The notes beneath the pieces were generated by a model. The model did no database searches and was not told the DNA's origin. It saw nothing but the letters and a program-made list of their open reading frames with translations. Below are positions 8,020 to 16,415 of a stretch of DNA of 64,000 nucleotides, in pieces. The DNA comes from Pseudomonas sp. 2FG. Its GTDB lineage: Bacteria; Pseudomonadota; Gammaproteobacteria; Pseudomonadales; Pseudomonadaceae. The DNA lies in NCBI RefSeq assembly GCF_005502935.1, contig NZ_SCMP01000002.1:248001-312000 (forward strand). Reading direction: 5' to 3'. A program made the position numbers and the translations under genes. Position 1 is the stretch's first letter, and each line of letters opens with the position of its first letter.

Positions 8020-8924
8020 TGCGAAGCCTCCAGCATGCGGCGGCGCCGGCCGGTAACGTATTCGGAGAGAGTCATGATCGCCAGCGTGCTCACGATCAGC
8101 ACGACGCCGGCGGCGGAGGCCGCGGGCCAGTTCATCAGCGGGGCGATCTGGTCATGCACCATCACGGCCAGCATCGGCACCCGCCGACCGCCAAGCAGCA
8201 AGGGCACCACGAAGCTACTGGCGTTGTAGGCGAACACCAGCGTGGCGCCGGTGATGATGCCCGGCAGGCTCATCGGCAACACCACCTGGCGGAACACCTG
8301 GAGGCGGCTGGCACCCAGGGTGGCGGCGGCTTCCTCGTAGCTGCGCGAAACGCCGCGCATGGCGCTGGCGATCGGCAGTACCGCCAACGGAAAGGCGGTC
8401 TGCACCAGGCCCATCAGTACGCCGGTCTGGTTGTAGAGCAGCATCACCGGCCGATCGATCAGGCCCAGGCCCATCAGCGCCTGATTGAGCATCCCGCCCG
8501 GGCCGAGGATCACCAGCCAGCCGTAGCTTTGCAGCAGCAGGTTGACCAGCAACGGCAACAGCACCGCGGCGAGGAACACCCGGCGCAACAGCGGCGACTG
8601 CAAGCGCGACATGCTGTAGCCGACCGGGATCGCCAGCAGCACCGCGATCAGCGCGCTGACGAGGGCCAAGCGCAGGGTCAGCAGCAGCGATTTCAGGTAG
8701 TAGGGCTCGGCCAGCTGCGCGTAGCTGGCGAGGCTGAAGCCAGTCCATTCGGCCCCTTTGACGCCGACACTCATGCGCAGTACCAGCAGGCTGGCGGCAA
8801 TCAGTACGGCGAGAAACAGCAGCGACGGCGAGAGGAACAGCCAGGCCCGCGCCGTCGGGGAAATCGCCTTGGCCGGGCGCAGGGGCACCGCGCCGACCGG
8901 GCGGGTCAGAGTTGAGTGTTCCAT
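8016..8924 (-). CDS. ABC transporter permease, PotB-like
   Basis: The 302-residue permease has a short cytoplasmic N-terminus (about 25 residues) and hydrophobic helices from residue 28 onward. The EAA loop is EEAAATLGASRLQVFRQVVLPMSLPG near 197. It is the first permease of the operon and is separated from the upstream binding-protein gene by a 146-bp inverted-repeat element. That insertion could reduce read-through, or the element may simply be tolerated in the spacer. Confidence 0.88.
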   Translation of the reverse strand: MEHSTLTRPVGAVPLRPAKAISPTARAWLFLSPSLLFLAVLIAASLLVLRMSVGVKGAEWTGFSLASYAQLAEPYYLKSLLLTLRLALVSALIAVLLAIPVGYSMSRLQSPLLRRVFLAAVLLPLLVNLLLQSYGWLVILGPGGMLNQALMGLGLIDRPVMLLYNQTGVLMGLVQTAFPLAVLPIASAMRGVSRSYEEAAATLGASRLQVFRQVVLPMSLPGIITGATLVFAYNASSFVVPLLLGGRRVPMLAVMVHDQIAPLMNWPAASAAGVVLIVSTLAIMTLSEYVTGRRRRMLEASQ

Positions 8925-9000
8925 TTCGGTTATCTCATCAGAACAGAAGATTGCCGCGCAGCGCGCAGGCGGTCAGGGGCCGTCTGCGCGCTGTGATTAC

Positions 9001-9146
9001 TTAGAGCCTGTTCATGATCTGCTGCGCGTCGGCCATGCGGCGTTGAAAACAGGCTCGGAATGCTCATTTACCACTCGTAAACTCCGCTTCCTCGCCTGTT
9101 TTCGCCTTGCCTGACCTTAGCTCGCGAGATCGTGAACAGGCTCTTA
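9001..9146. mobile_element. MITE-like 146-bp element with terminal inverted repeats
   Basis: The left end TTAGAGCCTGTTCATGATCT is the near-perfect inverse of the right end (AGATCGTGAACAGGCTCTTA); the arms differ at one or two positions. The interior also has inverted copies of a GAAAACAGGC/GCCTGTTTTC segment. It has no coding capacity. TTA borders both ends and could be part of a target duplication. It ends three bases before the stop codon of the binding-protein gene, inside the ABC operon. Confidence 0.65.
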
Positions 9147-9148
9147 CA

Positions 9149-10252
9149 TCAGGAAGAGAAGATTTCCGTATAGCGGCGAATCCACTGGTCGTGAACGGTG
9201 GCGAGGAAGGCGTTGTCGTGCATGATCGCCTTCTCGGCGATCTGCTCCGGCGTGAGGATGTACGGGCTCTTGCGCGCTTCTGCCGAGATGATCGCCTTGG
9301 CGTTGACCGGACCGTTGAAGATGTCCTCGGCCATCTTGCCCTGCACCAGCGGGTCGAGCGAATGGTCGATAAAGGCATAGGCCAGATCGGTATCGCCCGG
9401 GCGATTCTTCGGCATCACCGAGAGCATCAGGTCGGTGTAGAAACCTTCCTGCATGCCGAAGGTGGCGCCCAGGCCGTAGGCCGGATCGCGAATCTGTTTC
9501 GGGAAGAAGGCCGGCGCGTAGAGGCCACCCATGTCCAGCGAGCCGGTGCGGAACAGCTCGGCGATCTGGTTGGGGTTTTCACCCAGGGTAATGACCCGAT
9601 CCTTGAGCTCTGCGAGCTTCTTGAAGCCCGGCTCGATGTTGTGCTCGTCGCCACCGGCCAGCTTGGCGGCGATGATGATCAGGTCCATGGCCTCGGTCCA
9701 GTTCGGTGGCGGCAGGAAAATGTTCGGCGCCATGTCCTTGTCCCACAGGGCCGCGTAGCTGTCCGGCACTTCCTTCACGGTGCGGGTGCTGTAGATCAGG
9801 CTGTTGCACCAGAGCAGGTAGCCGATGCCATGGCCGTTGGCGCCGGTTTGGTACTGGGCCGGCACGTCTTTGAGGTTGGGGATGCGGTTGAGGTCGGGCT
9901 TTTCCAGCAGACCGGCGCTGGCCAGGCCTTCTGCGCCCACCCCGGCGAGGGTGATGATGTCGTACTGCGGGCGGTCGCCGCCGGCCTTGAGCTTGGCGAC
10001 CATCTCCGAGGTGCTGCCGGTACGATCGGCGATCACCTTGGCGCCGGTCTTGGCTTCGAAGGTGGCGGCGATATTGCGCAGCGCGGCCAGACCGGTGTCG
10101 TCGGACCAGGTGAGCAGGCGCAGGGTCTTGCCATGAAACTTCATGTCGCTGCCGCTGGCCCGGATAAAGGGCATGGACAGGGCGGCGGCGGCCACCGAGG
10201 CGACGCCCACCGTTTTAATGAACTTTCTTCTGCTGAAATCGTGCTCGCTCAT
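9149..10252 (-). CDS. ABC transporter periplasmic binding protein, Tat-exported, polyamine type
   Basis: The 367-residue protein begins with a twin-arginine signal (SRRKFIK at residues 7-13, then a hydrophobic stretch ending near ALSMPFIRASG), so it should be exported folded through the Tat pathway. The mature part has the fold pattern of PotD/PotF-like binding proteins (LRLLTWSDDTGLAALRNIAATFEAKTGAKV, later YGIGYLLWCNSLIYST-like segment and TWTEAMDL-like segment). A Shine-Dalgarno AGAGGAAAC precedes the ATG. It is the promoter-proximal gene of the four-gene import operon. Confidence 0.9.
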   Translation of the reverse strand: MSEHDFSRRKFIKTVGVASVAAAALSMPFIRASGSDMKFHGKTLRLLTWSDDTGLAALRNIAATFEAKTGAKVIADRTGSTSEMVAKLKAGGDRPQYDIITLAGVGAEGLASAGLLEKPDLNRIPNLKDVPAQYQTGANGHGIGYLLWCNSLIYSTRTVKEVPDSYAALWDKDMAPNIFLPPPNWTEAMDLIIIAAKLAGGDEHNIEPGFKKLAELKDRVITLGENPNQIAELFRTGSLDMGGLYAPAFFPKQIRDPAYGLGATFGMQEGFYTDLMLSVMPKNRPGDTDLAYAFIDHSLDPLVQGKMAEDIFNGPVNAKAIISAEARKSPYILTPEQIAEKAIMHDNAFLATVHDQWIRRYTEIFSS

Positions 10253-10713
10253 CGCAGTTTCCTCTTGTTTTTATCTGTCTTCGGGAGCTGAAGGTCTGGC
10301 CTCGAGCCGATGCCTGTGCCGCGCCGCGCTCCCCGCACTAGATCGTTCAACCTGCCTTGGCGGCCCAGCGCTGGCTGTCGCGGACTGGGCTGGCGAGGCC
10401 ATCCTGCGGCGCGTCCGGCAGGGCAACAATCGAAAGTTTGTCATCGAAGCCATGTTCAAAACGCATGGCTAAAAGCCAGGCATGCCTGAGCCGCCCGAGG
10501 GCGGCCCAGGCCGCCGAAACGCGGGCGCGGCTTAGCGGCACTCCATTGCCGCAGACCCGACGAAGGGTGAGGCGCCCCGTAATAGCCTATTTCTCGGGCC
10601 GATACGGGTGGCGTCCGTAGGGTGCGCCACGCGCACCAAATGTCCTCTGCAACTGGTGCGCACAGCGCACCCTACGGCCCAGATCGTCGAATCAATATTT
10701 CTGCGTCAGCACA
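10253..10713. other. Gene-free spacer upstream of the ABC operon
   Basis: No supported gene is seen. The right half contains palindromic repeat copy C (10617-10675), followed by a tail (10683-10713) that ends CAGCACACTAG, like the end of the CTAG-flanked element at 46321-46467. The left half should carry the promoter of the ABC operon. Confidence 0.55.
10617..10675. repeat. GTAGGGTGCGCC-family palindromic repeat, copy C
   Basis: The arms are GTAGGGTGCGCCACGCGCACC and GGTGCGCACAGCGCACCCTAC, about 18 bp apart. The copy is intact and lies just downstream of the aldehyde dehydrogenase stop codon. Confidence 0.85.
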
Positions 10714-12192
10714 CTAGAGCGCCCGGATCACGTGCTTGATTTCCTGGAAGGCGCTCAGCCCCCAGGGCCCCAGCTCACGGCCGATGCTGCTCTGCTTGTA
10801 GCCGCCCCAGGCGGCCTGCGGGAAGATCACCTGCGGTGCGTTGATCCACACCAGCCCGGCCTGCAGGGCATTGGCGACCCGCTCGGCAGCGGCGGGATCG
10901 CGGCTGACCACGCTGGCCACCAGGCCGAATTCGCTGTCGTTGGCCAGCTCGATGGCCTCGGCCTCACTGGCGAAGCTGCGCACGCAGAGTACCGGGCCGA
11001 AAATCTCCTCGCGCCACAGCGCACTGTCTGCGGGCACGTCGGTGAATACGGTGGGCCGCAAAAAATAGCCGCGGGGCAGCTCAGCGGGACGCTCACCGCC
11101 GCAGACCAGCCGCGCGCCGGCGTGCAGGCCACGCTCGATATGCCCGCGAACCCGTTGGTACTGCGCCTGGTTGACCAGCGTGCCCATCTCGACGCCGGGT
11201 TCGAACGGGTCGCCGACCCGAATGGCTTCGGCCCGCGCCTTGAGCCGCGCGAGAAACGCCTCGGCCAGCTCGTCCGCCACCAGCACCCGGCTGGTCGCCG
11301 AACACATCTGCCCGGCGTTGAAGAAACCGCCACCGCAGGCCAGCTCGACCGCCAGCTCCAGATCGGCATCGGCGAGCACCAGCAACGACGATTTGCCGCC
11401 CAGTTCCAGGCTCACACCCTTGACCGTCTCGGCGGCGCGCTGCATGACCTGCACGCCCACCGCGTTGCTGCCGGTGAACGACAGCTTGGCCACCCGCGGG
11501 TGGGCCGCCAGCGGCGCACCGACCGCCAGCCCGGTACCGCAGACGAGGTTGAATACCCCCGCCGGCAGCCCGCTCTGGGCGATGATCTCGGCCAGCTCCA
11601 GCTCGGGCAGCGGCGTGACCTCGGAGGGCTTCAACACCACGCTGCAACCGGCCGCCAGTGCGGGCGCCAGCTTCCAGGCGGTGGTGACCATGGGGAAGTT
11701 CCACGGCACTATCAGGCCGACCACGCCGCACGGCTCACGGCGCAGGCGCGCCGCGAAGTCCTCGCTCGGCAGCGCCACGGGGCCGTCCTGTTGCGCGTCC
11801 AGGGCCTCGGCCAGGCCGGCGTAATACTCGAAGGTGGCGATCACGTCGTCGACATCGATCGCCGCCTCGCTCAACGGCTTGCCGTTGTTGCTCGATTGCA
11901 GCTGGATCAGCCGCTCACGCCGTTCGCTCACGCCGCTGGCGATCTTGCGCAGGCAGGCCGCCCGCGCCGCGCCGCTGCTGCGCGCCCAGGCCGGGAAGGC
12001 GGCGCTGGCGGCCCGCACGGCCTGGTCGACGGTGTCGGCGTCACCGGCGCCAACGCTCGCCAGCGGTTCCTCGGTGGCCGGGTTGATCAGCGTCAGGCGC
12101 TCGCTGCCGGTCTGCCATTGGCCGTCGATATACACGCCCGCGCGCGGCTCGTTCAGATCTACTGGGTTCAGAGTCGGTTGAGTGTTCAGCAT
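10714..12192 (-). CDS. NAD(P)+-dependent aldehyde dehydrogenase, betaine/guanidinobutyraldehyde dehydrogenase-like
   Basis: The 492-residue protein has the full ALDH pattern: the VPWNFPM cofactor segment near 155, KPSEVTPL near 180, FTGS near 233, catalytic Glu in LELGGKSS near 257, catalytic Cys in NAGQMCSATSR near 290, and EEIFGPV near 385. I chose the ATG at 12192 because it overlaps the stop of the upstream decarboxylase gene (ATGCTGA), giving translational coupling. It would oxidise the aldehyde made by that decarboxylase, plausibly 4-guanidinobutyraldehyde. Its TAG stop lies within CACACTAG, the end of a repeat-like element. Confidence 0.88.
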   Translation of the reverse strand: MLNTQPTLNPVDLNEPRAGVYIDGQWQTGSERLTLINPATEEPLASVGAGDADTVDQAVRAASAAFPAWARSSGAARAACLRKIASGVSERRERLIQLQSSNNGKPLSEAAIDVDDVIATFEYYAGLAEALDAQQDGPVALPSEDFAARLRREPCGVVGLIVPWNFPMVTTAWKLAPALAAGCSVVLKPSEVTPLPELELAEIIAQSGLPAGVFNLVCGTGLAVGAPLAAHPRVAKLSFTGSNAVGVQVMQRAAETVKGVSLELGGKSSLLVLADADLELAVELACGGGFFNAGQMCSATSRVLVADELAEAFLARLKARAEAIRVGDPFEPGVEMGTLVNQAQYQRVRGHIERGLHAGARLVCGGERPAELPRGYFLRPTVFTDVPADSALWREEIFGPVLCVRSFASEAEAIELANDSEFGLVASVVSRDPAAAERVANALQAGLVWINAPQVIFPQAAWGGYKQSSIGRELGPWGLSAFQEIKHVIRAL

Positions 12193-13826
12193 TGCGTCAT
12201 CCCGTTCATCCAGGTGTGTTGATCGATCTCGATCAGGGTCGGTAACTGACTGTCGCGGGCCTGGCGCAGCGCCGTGCGCAAGGCCTCGACACCCGCGACC
12301 TGCTCGGCCGCGCAACCCAGCGCCCTGGCCACGCCGACGAAGTCGGGGGTGTAGATGTCCACGCCAACCGGCTCGATGGCGCGGTTGACCATGTACTTCT
12401 TGATCTCCTCGTAGCCCTGGTTATTCCACAGCAGGACGATGATCGGCGTGCGCGCCTCCACCGCACTGGCCAGCTCCGCCAGGGTGAATTGCAGACCGCC
12501 ATCGCCGATCAAACACAGCACCGGGCGCCGCGCCTTGACCTCAGAGCCGCCACCCAACCAGGCGCCAATCGCCGCCGGCAAGGCGTAACCCAGGGTGCCG
12601 TAACCCGTCGAGGAGTTGAACCAGCGCCGCGGCTGCTCCAGGTTGAGGGTCAGGTTGCCGGTGTAGACCGGCTGGGTCGAATCGCCGACCAGCACGGCGT
12701 CGGGCAGCACCTCCAGCACGGTCTGCAGGAAGCGGGTCTGCCCGCGCGTCGCGTCATCCCAGGAGGCTTCAAGCGTTTCGCGCAACGCGGCGGCGCGGGC
12801 GCTGCCCCAGTCGGTTAGACGCGGCGCCAGCGCCTGTGGCGTGAGGGCGGCGAGCAAGGCTTCCAGCGCCGCACCGGCGTCGGAAACCAGCGCCACGCGC
12901 GGCGGATAGTTGCGCACCGTCTGATCCGGGTCGATGTCGATGCGCAGCAGCGCGCCGGGGATCTCGAAGCCGCCGGCGAAGGTCACGTCATAGTCGGTCT
13001 CGCCCAGCTCGGTACCGACGGCCAGTACCACGTCGGCCTCGCAGACCAGTTCGCGGGTCGCCAGGGTCGACTGGGTCGAGCCGATCAACAGCGGGTGGCG
13101 CGAAGGCAGCATGCCCTTGGCATTGATGGTCAGCGCCACCGGCGCCTGCAGCAGCTCGGCCAGTCGGGTCAGCGCCGGCGTCGCGTCGATGGCGCCGCCG
13201 CCGGCCAGGATCAGCGGGCGCTTGGCTGCGGCCAGCAGGCTGGCCATTTGCGCGATGGCGGCAGGGCCGGCGCCGGCTTTCGCCACGCTGACAGGCTGGC
13301 TGGCGAGCAGTGCGTCGGCCTCCTCCACCAGCACGTCGAGCGGAATCTCGATATGCACCGGGCGCGGTCGGCCGGCCTGGAACACGGCAAAGGCGCGGGC
13401 CAGCACGGCCGGTAGTTCGGCCGCCGACATCAGGGTGTGCGAGAAGGCGCAGAAGCCGGCGACCAGATTGCTTTGCGACGGCAGCTCGTGCAGCTTGCCG
13501 CGCCCACCGCCCAATTGGCTGCGCGCCTGCACGCTGGAGATCACCAGCATCGGGATCGAGTCGGCATAGGCCTGGGCCATGGCCGTGGCGATATTGGTCA
13601 TGCCGGGGCCGGTGATGATGAAACACACCCCAGGTTTGCCGCTGGTCCGCGCGTAACCATCGGCCATGAAGCCGGCACCCTGTTCGTGGCGCGGGGTGAC
13701 ATGCTCGATGCTCGAGCGGGCGAGGCCGCGATACAGCTCGACGGTGTGGACGCCTGGTATGCCGAAGACCTGCTCGACCCCATAGCGCTCGAGTAACTGC
13801 ACCAATACTTCGCCACATGTGGCCAT
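12186..13826 (-). CDS. Thiamine-diphosphate-dependent decarboxylase, 5-guanidino-2-oxopentanoate (2-ketoarginine) decarboxylase-like
   Basis: The 546-residue protein has the acetolactate-synthase-type three-domain fold. The cofactor-activating Glu lies in RHEQGAGFMADGYAR near 50. The ThDP/Mg motif is GDGGLQFTLAELASAVEARTPIIVLLWNNQGYEE near 430-465. The N-terminus MATCGEVLVQLLERYGVEQVFGIPGVHTVELYRG strongly recalls the AruI group of the arginine transaminase pathway; other ThDP decarboxylases are possible. Start at 13826: AGGAG lies 7 nt upstream. It overlaps the downstream aldehyde dehydrogenase gene, and a divergent LysR gene likely controls the pair. No arginine transaminase gene (aruH) is visible here. 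Confidence 0.82.
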   Translation of the reverse strand: MATCGEVLVQLLERYGVEQVFGIPGVHTVELYRGLARSSIEHVTPRHEQGAGFMADGYARTSGKPGVCFIITGPGMTNIATAMAQAYADSIPMLVISSVQARSQLGGGRGKLHELPSQSNLVAGFCAFSHTLMSAAELPAVLARAFAVFQAGRPRPVHIEIPLDVLVEEADALLASQPVSVAKAGAGPAAIAQMASLLAAAKRPLILAGGGAIDATPALTRLAELLQAPVALTINAKGMLPSRHPLLIGSTQSTLATRELVCEADVVLAVGTELGETDYDVTFAGGFEIPGALLRIDIDPDQTVRNYPPRVALVSDAGAALEALLAALTPQALAPRLTDWGSARAAALRETLEASWDDATRGQTRFLQTVLEVLPDAVLVGDSTQPVYTGNLTLNLEQPRRWFNSSTGYGTLGYALPAAIGAWLGGGSEVKARRPVLCLIGDGGLQFTLAELASAVEARTPIIVLLWNNQGYEEIKKYMVNRAIEPVGVDIYTPDFVGVARALGCAAEQVAGVEALRTALRQARDSQLPTLIEIDQHTWMNGMTQC

Positions 13827-13964
13827 TGCATAGCTCCTGTTCTGATCCTGAGGTAGTGCGGCATCCCCGCGTATCTGCAGGCTGGTATCAAGGTCCAGGG
13901 GGCTATTGGCAGGCGCGGGATGAAGCGCAGAGGAGGCGCAATTGGAACTGCCGGCGGGCCGCTG

Positions 13965-13995
13965 TGACAACGCAAAATTTGTCATACTAGGTATG
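13965..13995. promoter_or_regulatory. Putative LysR operator (two overlapping dyads)
   Basis: TGACAA-N8-TTGTCA (13965-13984) runs into CATACTAGGTATG (13983-13995). Both lie just upstream of the LysR gene and about 140 bp from the divergent decarboxylase start, the usual place for a LysR-family binding site. Confidence 0.45.
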
Positions 13996-14019
13996 TTCTC
14001 ACCTCATGCCTGAGCACCG

Positions 14020-14919
14020 ATGAAACGGCTTCCCCCTCTGCCAGCTCTGCATACCTTCCTGATCACCGCCCAGTGCTGCAACTTCACCCGGGCCGCCGAG
14101 CTGCTGCACATCACCCAGGGCGCCGTGAGTCGGCAGATTGCCGGCCTGGAGAGCCACCTGGGTTATCCGCTGTTCCAGCGCCAGGCGCGCGGGCTGAGCC
14201 TGACGGCCCAGGGCCGCGAGCTGTTCCCGCGCATCCAGCAGGTGTTCGCGCTGATCGACGAGGCGGTCGAGCAGGTGGGGGCGAAACGCGAGGCGCTGCA
14301 ACTCAAGGCTCCCACTTGTGTGATGCGCTGGCTGCTGCCGCGCCTGTTGCAGTGGCAGGCAGTGCGGCCGGATGTGCCGGTCGAGTTGACCACGACCGTG
14401 CAGCATGGGGTCGATTTCCGCCGCGAGGAGTTCGATGCCGCCGTGGTCTATGGCGCGGGTCCCGGCAACTCGGTGGTGGCCCACCACCTGTTCGATGAAC
14501 AGCTCACGCCGGTCTGCTCGCAGCAGTTGATGGCCGGCCCGGTGCCGCTCAAGACTCTGGCCGATCTGGAGCGGCACATGCTGTTGCACCCGACCCGTGA
14601 TCAACGCGACTGGGAAACCTGGCTGCAGGTCGCCGGCGCCAAGGTCAACAACATCGGTAAAGGGCAGCATTTCGACACCCTGGACCTGGCCATGTCGGTC
14701 GCCTCGCAGGGCACCGGCGTCGCCATCGGCGATTGGGCGTTGATCGGCGAGGACCTCAGCGCCGGGCGGCTGGTCACCCCCTTCGAACTCAAGGTCCGCA
14801 CCGGCGCCGCCTATTACCTGGTCTACCCGGAGCGCCCCGACCCCTCGCCGCAGCTGCGTGAGCTGGTCGATTGGCTGCTCGGGCAGGCCGCCGAGCGCAC
14901 GGATCGGCCCGCCAGCTGA
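14020..14919 (+). CDS. LysR-family transcriptional regulator, GcvA-like
   Basis: The 299-residue protein has the LysR winged helix at residues 8-65 (LHTFLITAQCCNFTRAAELLHITQGAVSRQIAGLESHLG) and a substrate-binding domain from about 90. The segment FDAAVVYGAGP and the C-terminal YYLVYPERP are typical of the GcvA-like branch. It is divergent from the decarboxylase/aldehyde dehydrogenase pair and probably controls it, with an arginine-derived or similar metabolite as effector. The effector is inferred from neighbours only. Confidence 0.9.
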   Translation: MKRLPPLPALHTFLITAQCCNFTRAAELLHITQGAVSRQIAGLESHLGYPLFQRQARGLSLTAQGRELFPRIQQVFALIDEAVEQVGAKREALQLKAPTCVMRWLLPRLLQWQAVRPDVPVELTTTVQHGVDFRREEFDAAVVYGAGPGNSVVAHHLFDEQLTPVCSQQLMAGPVPLKTLADLERHMLLHPTRDQRDWETWLQVAGAKVNNIGKGQHFDTLDLAMSVASQGTGVAIGDWALIGEDLSAGRLVTPFELKVRTGAAYYLVYPERPDPSPQLRELVDWLLGQAAERTDRPAS

Positions 14920-14938
14920 ATCCCGCGGGGTGCCGGGT

Positions 14939-15859
14939 TTATCCCGCGCTGCCCAGCAAGCGCAGCACCAGGAGCAGGCTGCCGGCCGCCAGCAGCGTCT
15001 GCAGGGTGATGATGCCGGCCATCAGATGGCTGTCACCGCCGAGCTGGCGCGTCAGCACATAAGCGGTGGGCGCCGTGGGCAGGGCGAAGAACAGCACCAG
15101 CACGGCGCTTTCCATGGGCGGCAGGCCGACTATGCGGGCTGCCGCGAAGGCCAGCAGCGGCATCGCCAACAACCGTAGCGCGCAGTTCCAGGCCAGCGTT
15201 GGGACTTCGCCCGTCAGCTCCTGCGGGCGCAGCGCGGCACCGACGCAGAGTAGACCGAGCGGCAGGCTGGCGGCGGCGAGCAGGCCGAGCAGGCGATCCG
15301 TGCCGCCGGGCAGGCCGAGGCCGCCGAGGTTGGCCAGCGCACCGGCGATGCAGGCGAAGATCAGCGGGTTCTTCAGCACCGGCAGCAGTAACGCCCGTAG
15401 GCTGACCCCGCGTTCGGCGCTCAGCGCCCAGACCGACAGCACATTCACCGTCGGCACCATCAGCGCCAGCAGCAAGGCGGCGAGGGTCAGCCCCTGTTTG
15501 CCGAACAGACTGCCGATTGCCGCCAGGCCGAGGTAGGTGTTGAAGCGCAGGATGCCTTGAGTGAGGGCGCCGAAGCGCCCGGCCGACCAGCCGCACAGGC
15601 GTTTGCCGAGCAACAGCGCGAGCCAGGCCAGACCCAGGCCGAGCATGACGGCCAGGGCCAATCGCGGCAGCGCCGGGTTATTCAGCGGCGCCGTGGCCAG
15701 ACTGCTGAACAGCAGGGCGGGAAACAGGATGAAGTAGTTGAGGCGTTCGGCCGCGGGCCAGAAGGCCTCGCCGGGGAAGTCCCAGCGGCGCAGGGCGTAA
15801 CCGCCGACTATCAAGGCAAACAAGGGCCACAAGGCCAGCAACAGATCGAGCACGGACAC
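14939..15859 (-). CDS. AEC-family (auxin efflux carrier-like) transporter
   Basis: The 306-residue hydrophobic protein has about ten membrane segments in two repeats, with the AEC features LNYFILFPALLFSSLA near 42 and the second-half ALPTAPTAYVLTRQLGGD near 262, where the conserved Asn/Pro kinks lie. Bacterial AEC members export or exchange organic acids such as malate. It is convergent with the LysR gene; the two stop codons are about 20 bp apart. Substrate unknown. Confidence 0.85.
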   Translation of the reverse strand: MSVLDLLLALWPLFALIVGGYALRRWDFPGEAFWPAAERLNYFILFPALLFSSLATAPLNNPALPRLALAVMLGLGLAWLALLLGKRLCGWSAGRFGALTQGILRFNTYLGLAAIGSLFGKQGLTLAALLLALMVPTVNVLSVWALSAERGVSLRALLLPVLKNPLIFACIAGALANLGGLGLPGGTDRLLGLLAAASLPLGLLCVGAALRPQELTGEVPTLAWNCALRLLAMPLLAFAAARIVGLPPMESAVLVLFFALPTAPTAYVLTRQLGGDSHLMAGIITLQTLLAAGSLLLVLRLLGSAG

Positions 15860-15970
15860 CCCCGGTGGCAGGCGCTCATCTTGGTGAGCTGAGGGCGGCG
15901 ACGCAAGGTCGGCATCAGTAGTAGTTTCACGCCTGTAGTAGGCTAAAGCGCTCTAGTGCGGAGGTGAGTC

Positions 15971-16375
15971 ATGAACGACCTGCATAGCGGCGGCTGCCAC
16001 TGCGGCGCCCTGCGTTACCGGTTCCGTGGGCCGCTGGAAGATATTGCCCACTGCCATTGCTCGATCTGCCGGCGCACCACCGGCGGCATAGTCACCACCT
16101 GGATCACTGTGCTGCTGCCGGCCTTCGAGTGGACCGCCGGCACACCCGCCGAATACGCCTCTTCGGCGACCTGCACGCGCAGCTTCTGTGCGAACTGCGG
16201 CGCCCATCTGACGCTGTTCACCACACTGAGCGCGGATACCCTGGATATCACTATCGCCACCCTCGACCACCCGGAACAGGCGCCGGCGGATCGGCATATC
16301 TGGGTGAAAAGCCGCCTGCCTTGGTTATCGCTGGACCCACAGTTGCCGGAGGAAGAGGAGGAACAGATGCCGTAG
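15971..16375 (+). CDS. GFA-family (Gfa-like, zinc-binding) small protein
   Basis: The 134-residue protein has the Gfa zinc pattern: GGCHCGALRYR near residues 8-17, HCHCSICRRTTGG near 27-39 and FCANCGAHL near 70. The family includes the glutathione-dependent formaldehyde-activating enzyme, but most members have no proven reaction. It is a lone rightward gene between two leftward genes. The C-terminus is acidic (PEEEEEQMP). Confidence 0.88.
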   Translation: MNDLHSGGCHCGALRYRFRGPLEDIAHCHCSICRRTTGGIVTTWITVLLPAFEWTAGTPAEYASSATCTRSFCANCGAHLTLFTTLSADTLDITIATLDHPEQAPADRHIWVKSRLPWLSLDPQLPEEEEEQMP

Positions 16376-16383
16376 GGCCTAGG

Positions 16384-16414
16384 CTGGGTAGCGCCGTTCT
16401 TTAGCGAAACCCAG
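16384..16414. terminator. Possible bidirectional terminator hairpin between convergent genes
   Basis: CTGGGT (16384-16389) pairs with ACCCAG (16409-16414), and inner bases extend the stem. It fills the 40-bp gap between the GFA and DUF4105 stop codons. There is no strong T-run, so it may instead be another small repeat unit. Confidence 0.35.
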
Positions 16415-16415
16415 T

